Origin: Commensalibacter melissae
GTDB lineage: Bacteria; Pseudomonadota; Alphaproteobacteria; Acetobacterales; Acetobacteraceae
Length of the DNA stretch: 64,000 nucleotides
Direction: 5' to 3'
Assembly (NCBI RefSeq): GCF_009734185.1
Contig: NZ_CP046393.1
Location: 922,501 to 986,500, forward strand
Part shown: positions 20,436-29,572 of the stretch, piece after piece
How positions within the stretch are numbered: the first letter of the stretch is position 1
How the letters are laid out: each line of letters begins with the position of its first letter
Program-made: the position numbers and the translations under genes
Notes under the pieces: generated by a model
Database searches by the model: none
What the model was told of the DNA's origin: nothing
Seen by the model: only the letters and a program-made list of their open reading frames with translations

Positions 20436-20617
20436 AGAATAGCCCTTTTTTAAAATTTATCACAATATCGTGTAAAGTTCTTAAAATAAATCATATTTTT
20501 TTGGAATTTATTTTTTCAGTAATAGCGTATTATCTTACATATTTAATTGCAGAAAATCACAAAATTGAATATTTAATAAAGAGTCTCTTAAATATGTAGT
20601 TTTCTAGGAATCCATGA

Positions 20618-21910
20618 ATGTCCGAAAATAATTTATATCATCAATTTTTTCAATCTGATGTTTCTCAAACAGATCCTGAGGTTTACGCAGCTTTACAAAG
20701 CGAACTTACCCGTCAACAGGACGGTATTGAGTTAATAGCAAGTGAAAATATTGTTTCCAAGGCAGTTTTAGAGGCTCAGGGTAGCGTATTGACGAATAAA
20801 TATGCTGAAGGATATCCCGGACGTCGTTATTATGGCGGATGTGGTGAAGTTGATAAGGTGGAAGTTCTGGCAATTGAACGTGTCAAGAAAATTTTCAACG
20901 CGCAATTTGCCAATGTTCAACCACATTCTGGTGCGAATGCTAATCTGGCTGCATTTATGGCTACTGTCAAACCTGGTGAAAAAGTATTGGGAATGAATTT
21001 GGCAGCGGGTGGACATTTAACCCATGGTGCGGCACCTAATTTTTCTGGAAAATGGTTCCATGCATTGCACTATGGAATTCGAAAAGATGATGGCTTGATT
21101 GATTATGACGAGCTCGAAGCGACTGCAAGAAATGAAAAACCACGTTTGATTATTGCAGGTGGATCTGCATATCCCAGAATTATTGATTTCGCCCGTTTCA
21201 GAAAAATTGCCGATGAAGTTGGTGCTTTTCTGATGGTTGACATGGCTCATTTTGCTGGATTGGTTGCGGCAGGCCTTTTCCCAAATCCAATGGATTACGC
21301 TGATATTGTCACCAGTACAACGCATAAAACTTTACGTGGACCTCGTGGAGGAATTGTTTTAACAAACAGTCCCGATTTGGCTAAAAAAATCAATTCAGCA
21401 GTATTTCCCGGATTACAGGGTGGTCCATTGATGCATGTCATCGCTGCAAAAGCGGTGGCCTTTGCTGAAGCAATGCGTCCAGAATTCAAGACCTATCAAA
21501 AAGCGGTGGCAAATAATGCCCGTGTATTGGCAGACACTTTGATTGAATGTGGATTTGATATTGTTACAAAAGGTACAGACAGCCATTTGTTACTTGTTGA
21601 TTTACGTCCCAAGAAAGTAACGGGAAAACAGGCGGAAGAAAGTTTGGAAAGAGCGGGAATAACCGCAAATAAAAATGCGGTTCCTTTTGATCCGGAAAAA
21701 CCGGCCATTACTTCTGGTATTCGTCTAGGTAGTCCAGCAGGGACAACTAGAGGGTTTGGTGAAGCAGAATTTCGTGAAATTGGTCTTTTGATAAATGAAG
21801 TTCTAACCCCATTGGCAAAAGCCAAAGATAATGATAACAGTTTTGCAGAAAAAGCTGTTCGCAAAAAAGTCATGGCTTTATGTAAACGCTTTCCCATATA
21901 TAAACACTAA
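20618..21910 (+). CDS. glyA: Serine hydroxymethyltransferase
   Basis: PLP enzyme interconverting serine and glycine while charging tetrahydrofolate with a one-carbon unit. 430 residues. [11 protein letters not shown] near the N-terminus, [15 protein letters not shown], and the PLP lysine Lys237 in [14 protein letters not shown]. The start ATG at 20618 has TAGGAA about 8 bases upstream; an overlapping ATG at 20614 is in another frame. The 182-bp upstream gap has an 11-bp inverted repeat (TACATATTTAA at 20536, TTAAATATGTA at 20588) that may be chance in such AT-rich DNA. No glycine riboswitch was seen. Confidence 0.97.
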   Translation: MSENNLYHQFFQSDVSQTDPEVYAALQSELTRQQDGIELIASENIVSKAVLEAQGSVLTNKYAEGYPGRRYYGGCGEVDKVEVLAIERVKKIFNAQFANVQPHSGANANLAAFMATVKPGEKVLGMNLAAGGHLTHGAAPNFSGKWFHALHYGIRKDDGLIDYDELEATARNEKPRLIIAGGSAYPRIIDFARFRKIADEVGAFLMVDMAHFAGLVAAGLFPNPMDYADIVTSTTHKTLRGPRGGIVLTNSPDLAKKINSAVFPGLQGGPLMHVIAAKAVAFAEAMRPEFKTYQKAVANNARVLADTLIECGFDIVTKGTDSHLLLVDLRPKKVTGKQAEESLERAGITANKNAVPFDPEKPAITSGIRLGSPAGTTRGFGEAEFREIGLLINEVLTPLAKAKDNDNSFAEKAVRKKVMALCKRFPIYKH

Positions 21911-21924
21911 TTATTTCAAGGGTA

Positions 21925-23163
21925 TTGCAGATTCAGCCATTTCATAAATTATGGCGTTTATTGCCCCCATATCAGCGAAGATTTTATCTAAGCAAAGTGG
22001 GGGAGATATTAGCACCTTCCATATCATCAGAACCCTTTTGTGATCAAAGCGTAATTATAATTGGTGAGTTTTCAAAAGCTTCTGGTTTGGGTGAAGGTGC
22101 GCGTATAATGTATAATGCACTCAAAAACGAAAATGTTACTGTCCAGAAAATCGATATTGACCCCTATGGTTTTTCTTATACAAAATATAAGGAAGCGTGT
22201 AGAATTTTATCAGTTTATCCATACGCATCATTGATTTTTCATATCAATGCCCCACAGTTGGCATTTGCATTATTGAATTTACCTCGTTTTTTATTGAAGA
22301 ACAGAAAAATTATAGGTTATTGGGCATGGGAGCTCGAAATTTTGCCAAAAGAATGGGAGGTGGGTTTCAGATTTGTTCATGAAATATGGGTACCCTCTCG
22401 TTTTGTCGCAAAAGCCGTTAAACATTGGGCTAATAAATATCAAAAAAAGATTACGGTTGTTCCTCATCCTATTGCAGCATATCCTGTAGCAATTGCGTCA
22501 AGTCTAACTCGTGAAAGTCTTGGTTTACCCCAAGCAACTTTAAATATATTAACATCATTTAATCTTTCTTCATCTTTTGTTAGAAAAAATCCTATAGCCG
22601 CAATCAGGTCTTTTAGAAAAGCGTGTGAAACAATAGCGCATGATAAAATTAGCCTTATTCTCAAGGTTTCTTATATTAATGATTTCCGTCAGGATTTTAA
22701 TGAATTAAAGAAAGCAATAGATGGACAAAAAAATATCATTCTTTATACTAATTTATTGACAACAGAGGAAAATAGGGCGCTTATATTTCATTCTGATATT
22801 ATTTTGTCACTTCATCGTAGTGAAGGTTTTGGGTTGGTGCCAGCAGAAGCTATGCAATACGGAAAAGCTGTTATTTCCACTAATTGGTCTGCAACTAGTG
22901 AGTATATTGATGAAAACTGTGGTGTTCCTGTTAATTACAAACTGATACCTGTAAAAGACCCACGAAAAGTATATGAATTGCCGAATGCCTTGTGGGCTGA
23001 ACCTGATATTGAATTCGCTGCTAAAAAAATTAATGAATTGTTTTACAATGAAAACTATCGTAATAATTTAGGTGTTTTATCTAAAAATAAAATTAAAACG
23101 ATATTTAATTCAAAATTTTTAAAAAAAAGATTTAATAATTATTTGGTAAGAAATAATGGATAA
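21925..23163 (+). CDS. GT4-like glycosyltransferase
   Basis: 412-residue GT-B fold glycosyltransferase. The C-terminal donor-binding half carries SLHRSEGFGLVPAEAMQYGKAV, the E(x7)E signature of GT4 retaining enzymes, then STNWSATSEYID. An N-terminal GEFSKASGLGEGAR loop looks like the acceptor-side glycine-rich motif. The proposed start is TTG at 21925, only 14 bp after glyA; the AAGGG before it is unusually close, so the true start is uncertain. It is the first gene of a coupled three-gene cluster. The acceptor (LPS, capsule or glycolipid) is unknown. Confidence 0.82.
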   Translation: MQIQPFHKLWRLLPPYQRRFYLSKVGEILAPSISSEPFCDQSVIIIGEFSKASGLGEGARIMYNALKNENVTVQKIDIDPYGFSYTKYKEACRILSVYPYASLIFHINAPQLAFALLNLPRFLLKNRKIIGYWAWELEILPKEWEVGFRFVHEIWVPSRFVAKAVKHWANKYQKKITVVPHPIAAYPVAIASSLTRESLGLPQATLNILTSFNLSSSFVRKNPIAAIRSFRKACETIAHDKISLILKVSYINDFRQDFNELKKAIDGQKNIILYTNLLTTEENRALIFHSDIILSLHRSEGFGLVPAEAMQYGKAVISTNWSATSEYIDENCGVPVNYKLIPVKDPRKVYELPNALWAEPDIEFAAKKINELFYNENYRNNLGVLSKNKIKTIFNSKFLKKRFNNYLVRNNG

Positions 23164-24271
23164 ATCATTTAATATTTTAGTATGGCAATGGGGTAGAAAG
23201 GGAGCGGGACCAAAAATTGCTGTTGAATTGTCAAATGCTTTAAGATCTATTAAAAATTTAAACATTCTACTATCCTTATCCGATCGGGCTGAAATTATTG
23301 ATTATAATCCGGAATGTCAAATTGGTATAAAGTTTAAAACATATTCATCAATATTGGGATATTTAATACGATGGATAGAGTCTCCTTATTGGATATTGTA
23401 TTTGATATATCATCTTAAAAAAAATAAGGTAGACTTGGCCATATGCACAATGCCGGGATTATTAGACATGATTATGATTTCGGCCTTGAAAATATTGAAA
23501 ATCCCATGTGTTGTAATTATTCACGATGCTTATCCTCATCCGGGGGATGGATATCTTTTTCAACATTTTTTGCAAAGACAGTTGATTAAGAATTCAGATT
23601 TGATCGTAACTTTTACTCAATACGTATACAATCAATTAAATAAAAGGAATTTTTTATCAAAATCAAAATTTATAAGGGTATGGCATCCCCCTTTAAAATA
23701 TGATTATGAAAATATTTCTGTTTCAAAAAACAAAAATAAAATACATCTTTTGAATTTTGGTCGTCTTTTGCCTTATAAAGGATTTAATCTGTTAAATGAC
23801 GCTTTAAAATTAGTCAAATCGGATAGGTCTTATATAGTTCGTATAGTAGGGCAGGGTCCAAAAAGCAAAGTTTTAAAACTGTTAAATCGTAGAAAAAATG
23901 TATATGTCGAAAATAGATGGGTTCCGGAAAATGAAATTGCATCCATTTTTGAATGGGCGGATGCTATAATCTTGCCATATGAGGAGGCCAGTCAAAGTGG
24001 TGTTTTGGCCATTGCCCTGGCATTTTCAAAACCCGTTCTAATAACAAGGGTAGGAGGATTAATGGAGCAATGCAATCATAAAGACCTTGTTTTTTTATGC
24101 GATCCCAATCCTGAAGATATAGCCAAAAATATTGAGAAAATTCTGGAGTTGCCTTTTCCATTAAAAAGAGAACATATGGATACGTCACATGAATGGAAAA
24201 AAATGGCAAAGGATTTAATTTCGCAAATAAACGAGAAATTCAATTTTCATTTAAAGTTAGATACTCGATGA
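23156..24271 (+). CDS. Glycosyltransferase family 4 protein
   Basis: 371 residues, starting with ATG inside the last codons of the previous glycosyltransferase (8-bp overlap). The GT4 C-terminal domain shows LLNFGRLLPYKGFNLL, IVGQGPKS and a late ILPYEEASQSGVLAIALAFSKP with the donor-binding glutamates, then TRVGGL. The GC content is very low, and lysine and isoleucine codons ending in A or T dominate. The end overlaps the ELM1-family gene by ATGA. Probably builds a surface glycan with its neighbours; linkage and acceptor unknown. Confidence 0.85.
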   Translation: MDKSFNILVWQWGRKGAGPKIAVELSNALRSIKNLNILLSLSDRAEIIDYNPECQIGIKFKTYSSILGYLIRWIESPYWILYLIYHLKKNKVDLAICTMPGLLDMIMISALKILKIPCVVIIHDAYPHPGDGYLFQHFLQRQLIKNSDLIVTFTQYVYNQLNKRNFLSKSKFIRVWHPPLKYDYENISVSKNKNKIHLLNFGRLLPYKGFNLLNDALKLVKSDRSYIVRIVGQGPKSKVLKLLNRRKNVYVENRWVPENEIASIFEWADAIILPYEEASQSGVLAIALAFSKPVLITRVGGLMEQCNHKDLVFLCDPNPEDIAKNIEKILELPFPLKREHMDTSHEWKKMAKDLISQINEKFNFHLKLDTR

Positions 24272-25194
24272 CAGAAGTTTCAATTTTGACAGAAAATTTT
24301 GCTGGAATGAAAACGCAAGCCCTTGGGTTTGTTAAAAGGGCACAATTCGATTACAGTTTTCATCAGTTAAAACCTAGATTTCCTTGGAAATTTATTTCAG
24401 CACCCTTTTGGCCCAATCCTTTGAAAGCGGTATTTCCTTTTCAACCAAAAGATAATTCTGTAATTGTAAGCGTAGGAAGTGTGGGGGGTGTTGTAAATGC
24501 CGACTTACGCAAGAAAAATCATATAGCCATACATATACAGAATCCGCGTATCGCATTAAATAAATTCGATCTTATCATTGCCAATCCTCATGATAATATT
24601 AAAGCGGATAATGTTCTTGTATCGCGTAATGCATTGCATCATATAACTCCCTCATTGCTATCTGAAAATTTGCATTATTGGAATTCCATTCTTCATGATC
24701 CGGTAAAACCATTGATAAGTGTTTTGCTGGGCGGAAATAATGGCAGATTCAAATTTGGTGTAAAAGAAGCTGAACAGATTGCTTATCAATTAAAAAGGGT
24801 TATTACTAAAAACAATATTTCACTTGCGGTAACTCCTTCAAGAAGAACGAATCCTTCAGCTTTAAAAAGATTGAAAGAGATATTATCACCATTTAGTGTA
24901 TATATTTGGAATGGTGAGGGAGAAAATCCCTATTTAGGATTACTGGCATGTGCTGATTATATATTGGTTACAATTGATAGTGTTTCAATGGTTTCTGAGG
25001 CTATTGCCACTTCTGTACCAGTAATGATCTTGCCATTGCCCGGTAAATCAAAAAGAATTTCTTCCTTCATCAATTCAATGATTAATGAAAAACGAATCAG
25101 GATGTTTGAGGGGAAACTTGAAACATGGCGTGTCACTTCGATTGATGATACAGATGAGATCATCAATCAAGCAAAGTTAAAATTAAAATTATAA
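24268..25194 (+). CDS. ELM1/DUF1022 family protein (GT-like)
   Basis: 308-residue protein of the mitochondrial-fission ELM1 (DUF1022) family, which has a glycosyltransferase-B-like fold. Landmarks: VSVGSVGGVVNADLRKK, AIHIQNPRIALNKFDLIIA, ALHHITPSLL, and the C-terminal WNGEGENPYLGLLACADYI followed by TIDSVSMVSEA. The frame is open from 24193, but the ATG at 24268 overlaps the preceding stop as ATGA and gives the family-like N-terminus MTEVSILTENFAGMKTQALG. The biochemical role in bacteria is unsettled; the coupling here to two glycosyltransferases suggests envelope glycan work. Confidence 0.85.
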   Translation: MTEVSILTENFAGMKTQALGFVKRAQFDYSFHQLKPRFPWKFISAPFWPNPLKAVFPFQPKDNSVIVSVGSVGGVVNADLRKKNHIAIHIQNPRIALNKFDLIIANPHDNIKADNVLVSRNALHHITPSLLSENLHYWNSILHDPVKPLISVLLGGNNGRFKFGVKEAEQIAYQLKRVITKNNISLAVTPSRRTNPSALKRLKEILSPFSVYIWNGEGENPYLGLLACADYILVTIDSVSMVSEAIATSVPVMILPLPGKSKRISSFINSMINEKRIRMFEGKLETWRVTSIDDTDEIINQAKLKLKL

Positions 25195-25234
25195 AATTTT
25201 ATTAATAATTTACTTTTATTTTTTCTTAAAAAGA

Positions 25235-25255
25235 GTATATTGAATACATCTTTAA
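25235..25255. promoter_or_regulatory. NsrR-like operator half, distal site upstream of hmp
   Basis: AATACATCTTTAA at 25243-25255 is the exact reverse complement of the proximal site at 25296-25308. Read on the minus strand it gives AAGATGTATT, close to the NsrR half-site AAGATGCATTT known from enterobacteria. It lies about 95 bp before the hmp start. Confidence 0.55.
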
Positions 25256-25295
25256 TGATTTATCTTAGTTGTAACAGGGTTTATTAAGATTTTTA

Positions 25296-25320
25296 TTAAA
25301 GATGTATTTTAAATATATTA
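25296..25320. promoter_or_regulatory. NsrR-like operator, proximal site upstream of hmp
   Basis: AAGATGTATTT, one spacer base, then AAATATATTAT (25299-25321) imitates the 11-1-11 NsrR palindrome: 10 of 11 matches to the half-site AAGATGCATTT on the left and 7 of 11 on the right. It ends 27 bp before hmp, in the position expected for a repressor site overlapping the promoter. This implies induction by nitric oxide. Confidence 0.55.
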
Positions 25321-25347
25321 TTTAATTAAAATTAAGGGTCACTATAA

Positions 25348-26562
25348 ATGCTAACCGAAGCTCAAAAAACGCTTGTTAAAAATACAGTGCCAGTTTTAAG
25401 AGAGCATGGCATTGAACTAACTTCCTATTTCTATAAACGGATGTTGAATAATAATGCTGAACTTAAACAGATTTTTAACCGTGGACATCAAGAAGCCGGA
25501 AAGCAACAGCATGCACTTGCTACGGCTGTCCTGGCATATGCAGAAAATATCGATAATCCAACCATACTAGAAAATGCTTTCATTCATATTGCCAATAAAC
25601 ATGTAAGCCTGAATATTCGGGCGGAACATTATCCTATTGTTGGGGAACATCTTCTGGCATCTATTAGTGAGGTATTGGGTGAAGCCGCTACAGATGATTT
25701 GATCGAAGCTTGGGGAGCTGCCTATCAACAATTGGCTCAACTGTTAATTGATATTGAATTGGGCATATACAAAGAACAGATCAGGGAACATGCATGGACA
25801 GGTTGGAGAGGATTTAAAATAGTCAAGAAAACTCCTGAAAGCGAACAAATCACGTCGTTTTATCTACAACCGGTTGATGGGGGCAAGCTTCCGGAATTTT
25901 ATCCTGGACAATATGTTTCAGTTCGAATTTATGTCCCAGAATGGAATTTAATTCAGCCGCGTCAATATACATTATCTGATTCTCCTGGAAAAGATACGTT
26001 GCGTATTACAGTTAAACGTGAAGATGGTAAGGGGAAAACTCCGGCAGGTAAGGTTTCCAATCTACTTCATAAGAGTTATGATGTTGGAGATATCATAGAT
26101 CTGTCTGCACCAGCAGGAGAATTCTATCTAAATCAGCAAGGGAAAAATCCGATTATTCTTATGAGTGCCGGGGTTGGAATTACTCCCATGTATTCCATGC
26201 TGTCTTTTCTGCATGAAAAACAAAGTAATCGTTCTGTCCATTTCATTCACGGAACACATAATGGTAAACAACATGCCTTACGTGAAAAAGTAAATGAAAT
26301 TGTTGCAAAAAGTCCCACTTTTAATCGCTTTATATTTTATTCAAAACCTGATGGTGAAGATAGACAGGGAATAGATTATGACTATCAAGGGCGTATGGAC
26401 ATCAATAGGATAGATCAGTCAATTTTTGATAAAGATGCTGATTATTATCTTTGTGGACCTGTTGAATTCATGAAAGATGAGGGTAAAAAATTGAAGGAAA
26501 AAGGTATTCCACCTGAAAAAATTCATGTTGAGGCTTTTGGAACAGGAGCTTTTAGCATTTAA
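25348..26562 (+). CDS. hmp: Flavohemoprotein, nitric oxide dioxygenase
   Basis: Converts nitric oxide and oxygen to nitrate using NAD(P)H. The N-terminal globin domain (about 1-140) carries Tyr29 and the proximal heme ligand His85 (IANKHVSL), which match the numbering of E. coli Hmp. A ferredoxin-reductase FAD domain (QPRQYTLSDSPG) and an NAD domain (LMSAGVGITPMYSML, DYYLCGPVEFM) follow. 404 residues, full length. The start ATG at 25348 follows AAGGG. Two NsrR-like sites precede it. Its role would be defence against host or denitrification-derived NO. Confidence 0.97.
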   Translation: MLTEAQKTLVKNTVPVLREHGIELTSYFYKRMLNNNAELKQIFNRGHQEAGKQQHALATAVLAYAENIDNPTILENAFIHIANKHVSLNIRAEHYPIVGEHLLASISEVLGEAATDDLIEAWGAAYQQLAQLLIDIELGIYKEQIREHAWTGWRGFKIVKKTPESEQITSFYLQPVDGGKLPEFYPGQYVSVRIYVPEWNLIQPRQYTLSDSPGKDTLRITVKREDGKGKTPAGKVSNLLHKSYDVGDIIDLSAPAGEFYLNQQGKNPIILMSAGVGITPMYSMLSFLHEKQSNRSVHFIHGTHNGKQHALREKVNEIVAKSPTFNRFIFYSKPDGEDRQGIDYDYQGRMDINRIDQSIFDKDADYYLCGPVEFMKDEGKKLKEKGIPPEKIHVEAFGTGAFSI

Positions 26563-26653
26563 TCAATTAAATGTTTTACCATGATATTTATATACTTTTT
26601 TTAGAATATTCTATACTCTGTCTATAGAAGACATCTTTTGAAAGAGAGTAGTC

Positions 26654-27460
26654 ATGGTAAAATATTATAAAATGTTAATATTGTGTATTTTGTCATGGAT
26701 ATTTTTTGATAATTCGCTTGTAAAAGCACAAAATAATTTAAATTTTCCTAAACCAGTTAACTTGATATTTGATGTGTATAACAAGAATTTACATGTTATT
26801 GTTATAAAGGCATCGTACGTATTAACATCGGACAATTATTTTGCAAAAGCTCATTTTAATTCTGCAGGTGTTATAAGTCTTTTCATAAATCTGGATATGA
26901 TGTCATCAGTTCAAGGAGAAATCAATAATAGTAATTTGTTACCAAATGAATACCAATCATCTGGAAAATCCAAAGGTAAGAAATTCGTTGCTAATATAGA
27001 TTTTAACCATAAACAAAATGTAAAGATAGAAAAACTTGATCCTGCGATTGAAGACAATCGTGATGTTGTGACTGAAAGTCAAAGGAATAACAGTATAGAT
27101 ATCTTAAGTGCAATGTTGCAATTGGTTCAGCGGGTCAGAGCGAATAAAAACTGTAACGATCAGTTTAAGATTTTTGATGGCTCTCGTATATTTACGTTTC
27201 AAAGTAAGGCGGCTGGTACAATGCTTATACCATCTTCGTGGACAAGCCCCTATAAAGGAGAAGCATTATTTTGTAAGGCGGTGGCTCAACAAACGGCTGG
27301 TCTCAAACGTTCACGTCACCGCGCTCTATCAGCACAACCCCAACCTGGATATTTATGGTTTAAAGAGATTGACAATATAGGAATGTTACCTGTCCGTTTT
27401 GAATTTAACAATCCAAAAATGGGAAATGTAATAGTAATTCTGAGACAGGCTACAAAATGA
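26654..27460 (+). CDS. DUF3108 domain-containing secreted protein
   Basis: 268 residues with an N-terminal signal peptide (hydrophobic helix, likely cleavage after VKA). A beta-rich domain with the pattern of DUF3108 proteins follows: NLHVIVIKASYVLTSDNYFA at the start, the mid segment DILSAMLQLVQRVRANKNC, DQFKIFDGSRIFTF, and a C-terminal WFKEIDNIGMLPVRFEF. Function unknown; such proteins are periplasmic or envelope-associated. The start ATG at 26654 is preceded by GAGAG. Its stop directly abuts the stop of convergent gph. Confidence 0.75.
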   Translation: MVKYYKMLILCILSWIFFDNSLVKAQNNLNFPKPVNLIFDVYNKNLHVIVIKASYVLTSDNYFAKAHFNSAGVISLFINLDMMSSVQGEINNSNLLPNEYQSSGKSKGKKFVANIDFNHKQNVKIEKLDPAIEDNRDVVTESQRNNSIDILSAMLQLVQRVRANKNCNDQFKIFDGSRIFTFQSKAAGTMLIPSSWTSPYKGEALFCKAVAQQTAGLKRSRHRALSAQPQPGYLWFKEIDNIGMLPVRFEFNNPKMGNVIVILRQATK

Positions 27461-28147
27461 TCAAGGTTTTTTATCAATCATTTTCTCAGCAATTATTGGC
27501 ACATCCTTTATGGAGCGAGCACGCATGGTTGCTTCTTTTCCAATACACAAATCACCATAGCCCCATTCAGCAAATATGCTTCCCGTAATGTGAGCGTTCC
27601 TGGCGACAAGAATATCATTTAAGTGATCACCTACCATTACAGTTTTAGTTGGTAAAACTTGAAGATAGTTGATTATTCCTAAAAGATGAACCGGATAAGG
27701 TTTTTTATCTGCAAAACAATCACCTCCAGCGATAAAATCAAAATATGATTGCAGATTGAGTTTTTCCAAAATATTCTTGGCTGCTTGCGTAATTTTATTG
27801 GAACATAAAGCTATTTTCCAACCATTTTTTTTAAATTTTATTAGAACTTCTTCCGTCCCTTCAAAGGGTTTGGAAAGATCAGCCGCATGTGGGACATAAT
27901 CCTTGATAAATCTTTCAATAGCCTCATTTCTGTCAATAAAACTTGCCTCTTTTCCTGCATTATCTAGAATTTTTTCAATTGTCACCTTAATTCCGTCACC
28001 CAATGTAGAACGCACTGATTGTGTACTGATAGGAGGCAATCCATAGGATTTCAGCAAAGTCTGACAACTGCGATCTATATCTGGAAGACTGTCAATTAAG
28101 GTTCCATCCATATCAAATACGATCAAGGGATAAGGTTTTATATTCAT
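27461..28147 (-). CDS. gph: HAD-family phosphatase, probable phosphoglycolate phosphatase
   Basis: 228-residue HAD hydrolase. Motif I is VFDMDGTLIDSLPD with the nucleophile aspartate. A four-helix cap follows, then ALCSNK (motif II), and GGDCFADKKPYP with MVGDHLNDILVARNA (motifs III and IV). This matches the Gph/PGP subgroup that removes 2-phosphoglycolate. The frame is open to 28252, but the family-like N-terminus begins at ATG 28147 (MNIKPYPLIVFDMDGT); ATG 28168 is an alternative. No strong ribosome site was found. Divergent from glmU. Confidence 0.85.
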   Translation of the reverse strand: MNIKPYPLIVFDMDGTLIDSLPDIDRSCQTLLKSYGLPPISTQSVRSTLGDGIKVTIEKILDNAGKEASFIDRNEAIERFIKDYVPHAADLSKPFEGTEEVLIKFKKNGWKIALCSNKITQAAKNILEKLNLQSYFDFIAGGDCFADKKPYPVHLLGIINYLQVLPTKTVMVGDHLNDILVARNAHITGSIFAEWGYGDLCIGKEATMRARSIKDVPIIAEKMIDKKP

Positions 28148-28236
28148 AATTTTTGTTTTAAGCCTCATTTGGGATATAAAAAGTGTAAATATTTTGATAG
28201 TATGACATAAATTTTTTACAAATATCATGACAAACA

Positions 28237-29556
28237 ATGCATAAATTATCAAATTCCACCACGGAAACCGTTGCAGTTATTCTGGCTGCAGGAATGGGAA
28301 CCCGTATGAAATCTTCAAAACCAAAGGCAATGCACCCCATTGCAGGGCTTCCAATGATACGTTTATTATTAAATCAGGTCGAAAAGGTTTTTGATCGAAT
28401 TATTGTGGTTCTCGGTCCGCATATGGAGACTCTTGCCGATTTTGTAAAACCGCATCAGGTTGTAATCCAGAAGCACAGATTGGGAACCGCCCATGCTGCA
28501 TTGCAGGCAGAGGCCTATTTTGGAAAGGGAATTGTCACTGTTCTAAACGCTGACAATCCCCTGATACGGGAAAATACATTACAGCGACTTATTGATGAGA
28601 AAAAAAAACCAAAAACTGATTTGGTTTTATTAGCTATGGAATGTAATGATCCCAAGGCTTATGGACGTGTGATTGAAAATAATGGTCATGTAATAAAGAT
28701 TGTGGAAACACTTGATGCCTCTGACGCAGAAAAAAAAATAAAATTGTGCAATTCTGGGGTAATATGTGCGGACGCACTGTATTTTTCCAAATGGCTGAAA
28801 GAAATTGAAAATCATAATGCAAAAAAAGAATATTATATTATAGATATTGTTTCTTTAGCAGTTAAGGAACATAAGGTAGTAAAGGCCCTAAGGGCTTCAG
28901 AAACGGAACTTACAGGGATCAATTCGCAATCTGAATTGGCTTTTGCTGAATCCATAATTCAAAAAAGATTGAGAAAACAGGCGATGGATAACGGGGTGAC
29001 AATGATTTCACCGGAAACTGTTTTTATGTCTTATGATACCAAGATTGAAAATGATGTAATTCTTCATCCCAATATTGTTTTTGGCAAAAATGTGGTCATT
29101 CGTTCAGGGGTTGAAATCAAGTCATTTAGTCATCTTGAAGGCTGCGAAATTAAACAAAATGCCATAATTGGCCCATATGCTCGTATCAGACCTGATACGG
29201 TGGTGGGTCAGGATGCGCATGTCGGTAATTTTGTGGAATTGAAAGCTACAGCTTTAGGTGACGGAGTGAAAGCAAATCATCTTTCCTATCTTGGTGACAG
29301 CATTGTTGGTAAAAAAACAAATATTGGTGCAGGAACGATAACCTGTAATTATGATGGGTCGAGAAAACATAAGACGGTCATTGGAGATGAGGTATTTGTC
29401 GGTTCTGATGCCATTCTTGTTGCTCCTGTAGAAATTGGTAATAAAAGTTTAATTGCGGCAGGAAGCGTGATAACGGATGATGTTCCTGATAATGCCAAAG
29501 CATTTGGTAGGGCCAGGCAGGTAAATAAAAATAGCAAGGTTACATTAAAAAACTGA
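28237..29556 (+). CDS. glmU: Bifunctional UDP-GlcNAc pyrophosphorylase / GlcN-1-P acetyltransferase
   Basis: Makes UDP-GlcNAc for peptidoglycan and LPS. The N-terminal nucleotidyltransferase has VILAAGMGTRMKS with the lysine in KPKAMHPIAG, and NADNPLI for the metal. The C-terminal left-handed beta-helix has hexapeptide repeats (GPYARIRPDTVVG, GNFVELKATALGDGVKANHL, TNIGAGTITCNYDG). 439 residues, near normal. It lies 16 bp upstream of glmS, forming a UDP-GlcNAc operon. Confidence 0.96.
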   Translation: MHKLSNSTTETVAVILAAGMGTRMKSSKPKAMHPIAGLPMIRLLLNQVEKVFDRIIVVLGPHMETLADFVKPHQVVIQKHRLGTAHAALQAEAYFGKGIVTVLNADNPLIRENTLQRLIDEKKKPKTDLVLLAMECNDPKAYGRVIENNGHVIKIVETLDASDAEKKIKLCNSGVICADALYFSKWLKEIENHNAKKEYYIIDIVSLAVKEHKVVKALRASETELTGINSQSELAFAESIIQKRLRKQAMDNGVTMISPETVFMSYDTKIENDVILHPNIVFGKNVVIRSGVEIKSFSHLEGCEIKQNAIIGPYARIRPDTVVGQDAHVGNFVELKATALGDGVKANHLSYLGDSIVGKKTNIGAGTITCNYDGSRKHKTVIGDEVFVGSDAILVAPVEIGNKSLIAAGSVITDDVPDNAKAFGRARQVNKNSKVTLKN

Positions 29557-29572
29557 TATTAAAGGGAAGTTT

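Noticed and set aside
20536-20598. Inverted repeat upstream of glyA as a defined operator
   Set aside because: The 11-bp arms are entirely AT-rich apart from one pair, 41 bp apart, and could arise by chance; mentioned only in the glyA entry.
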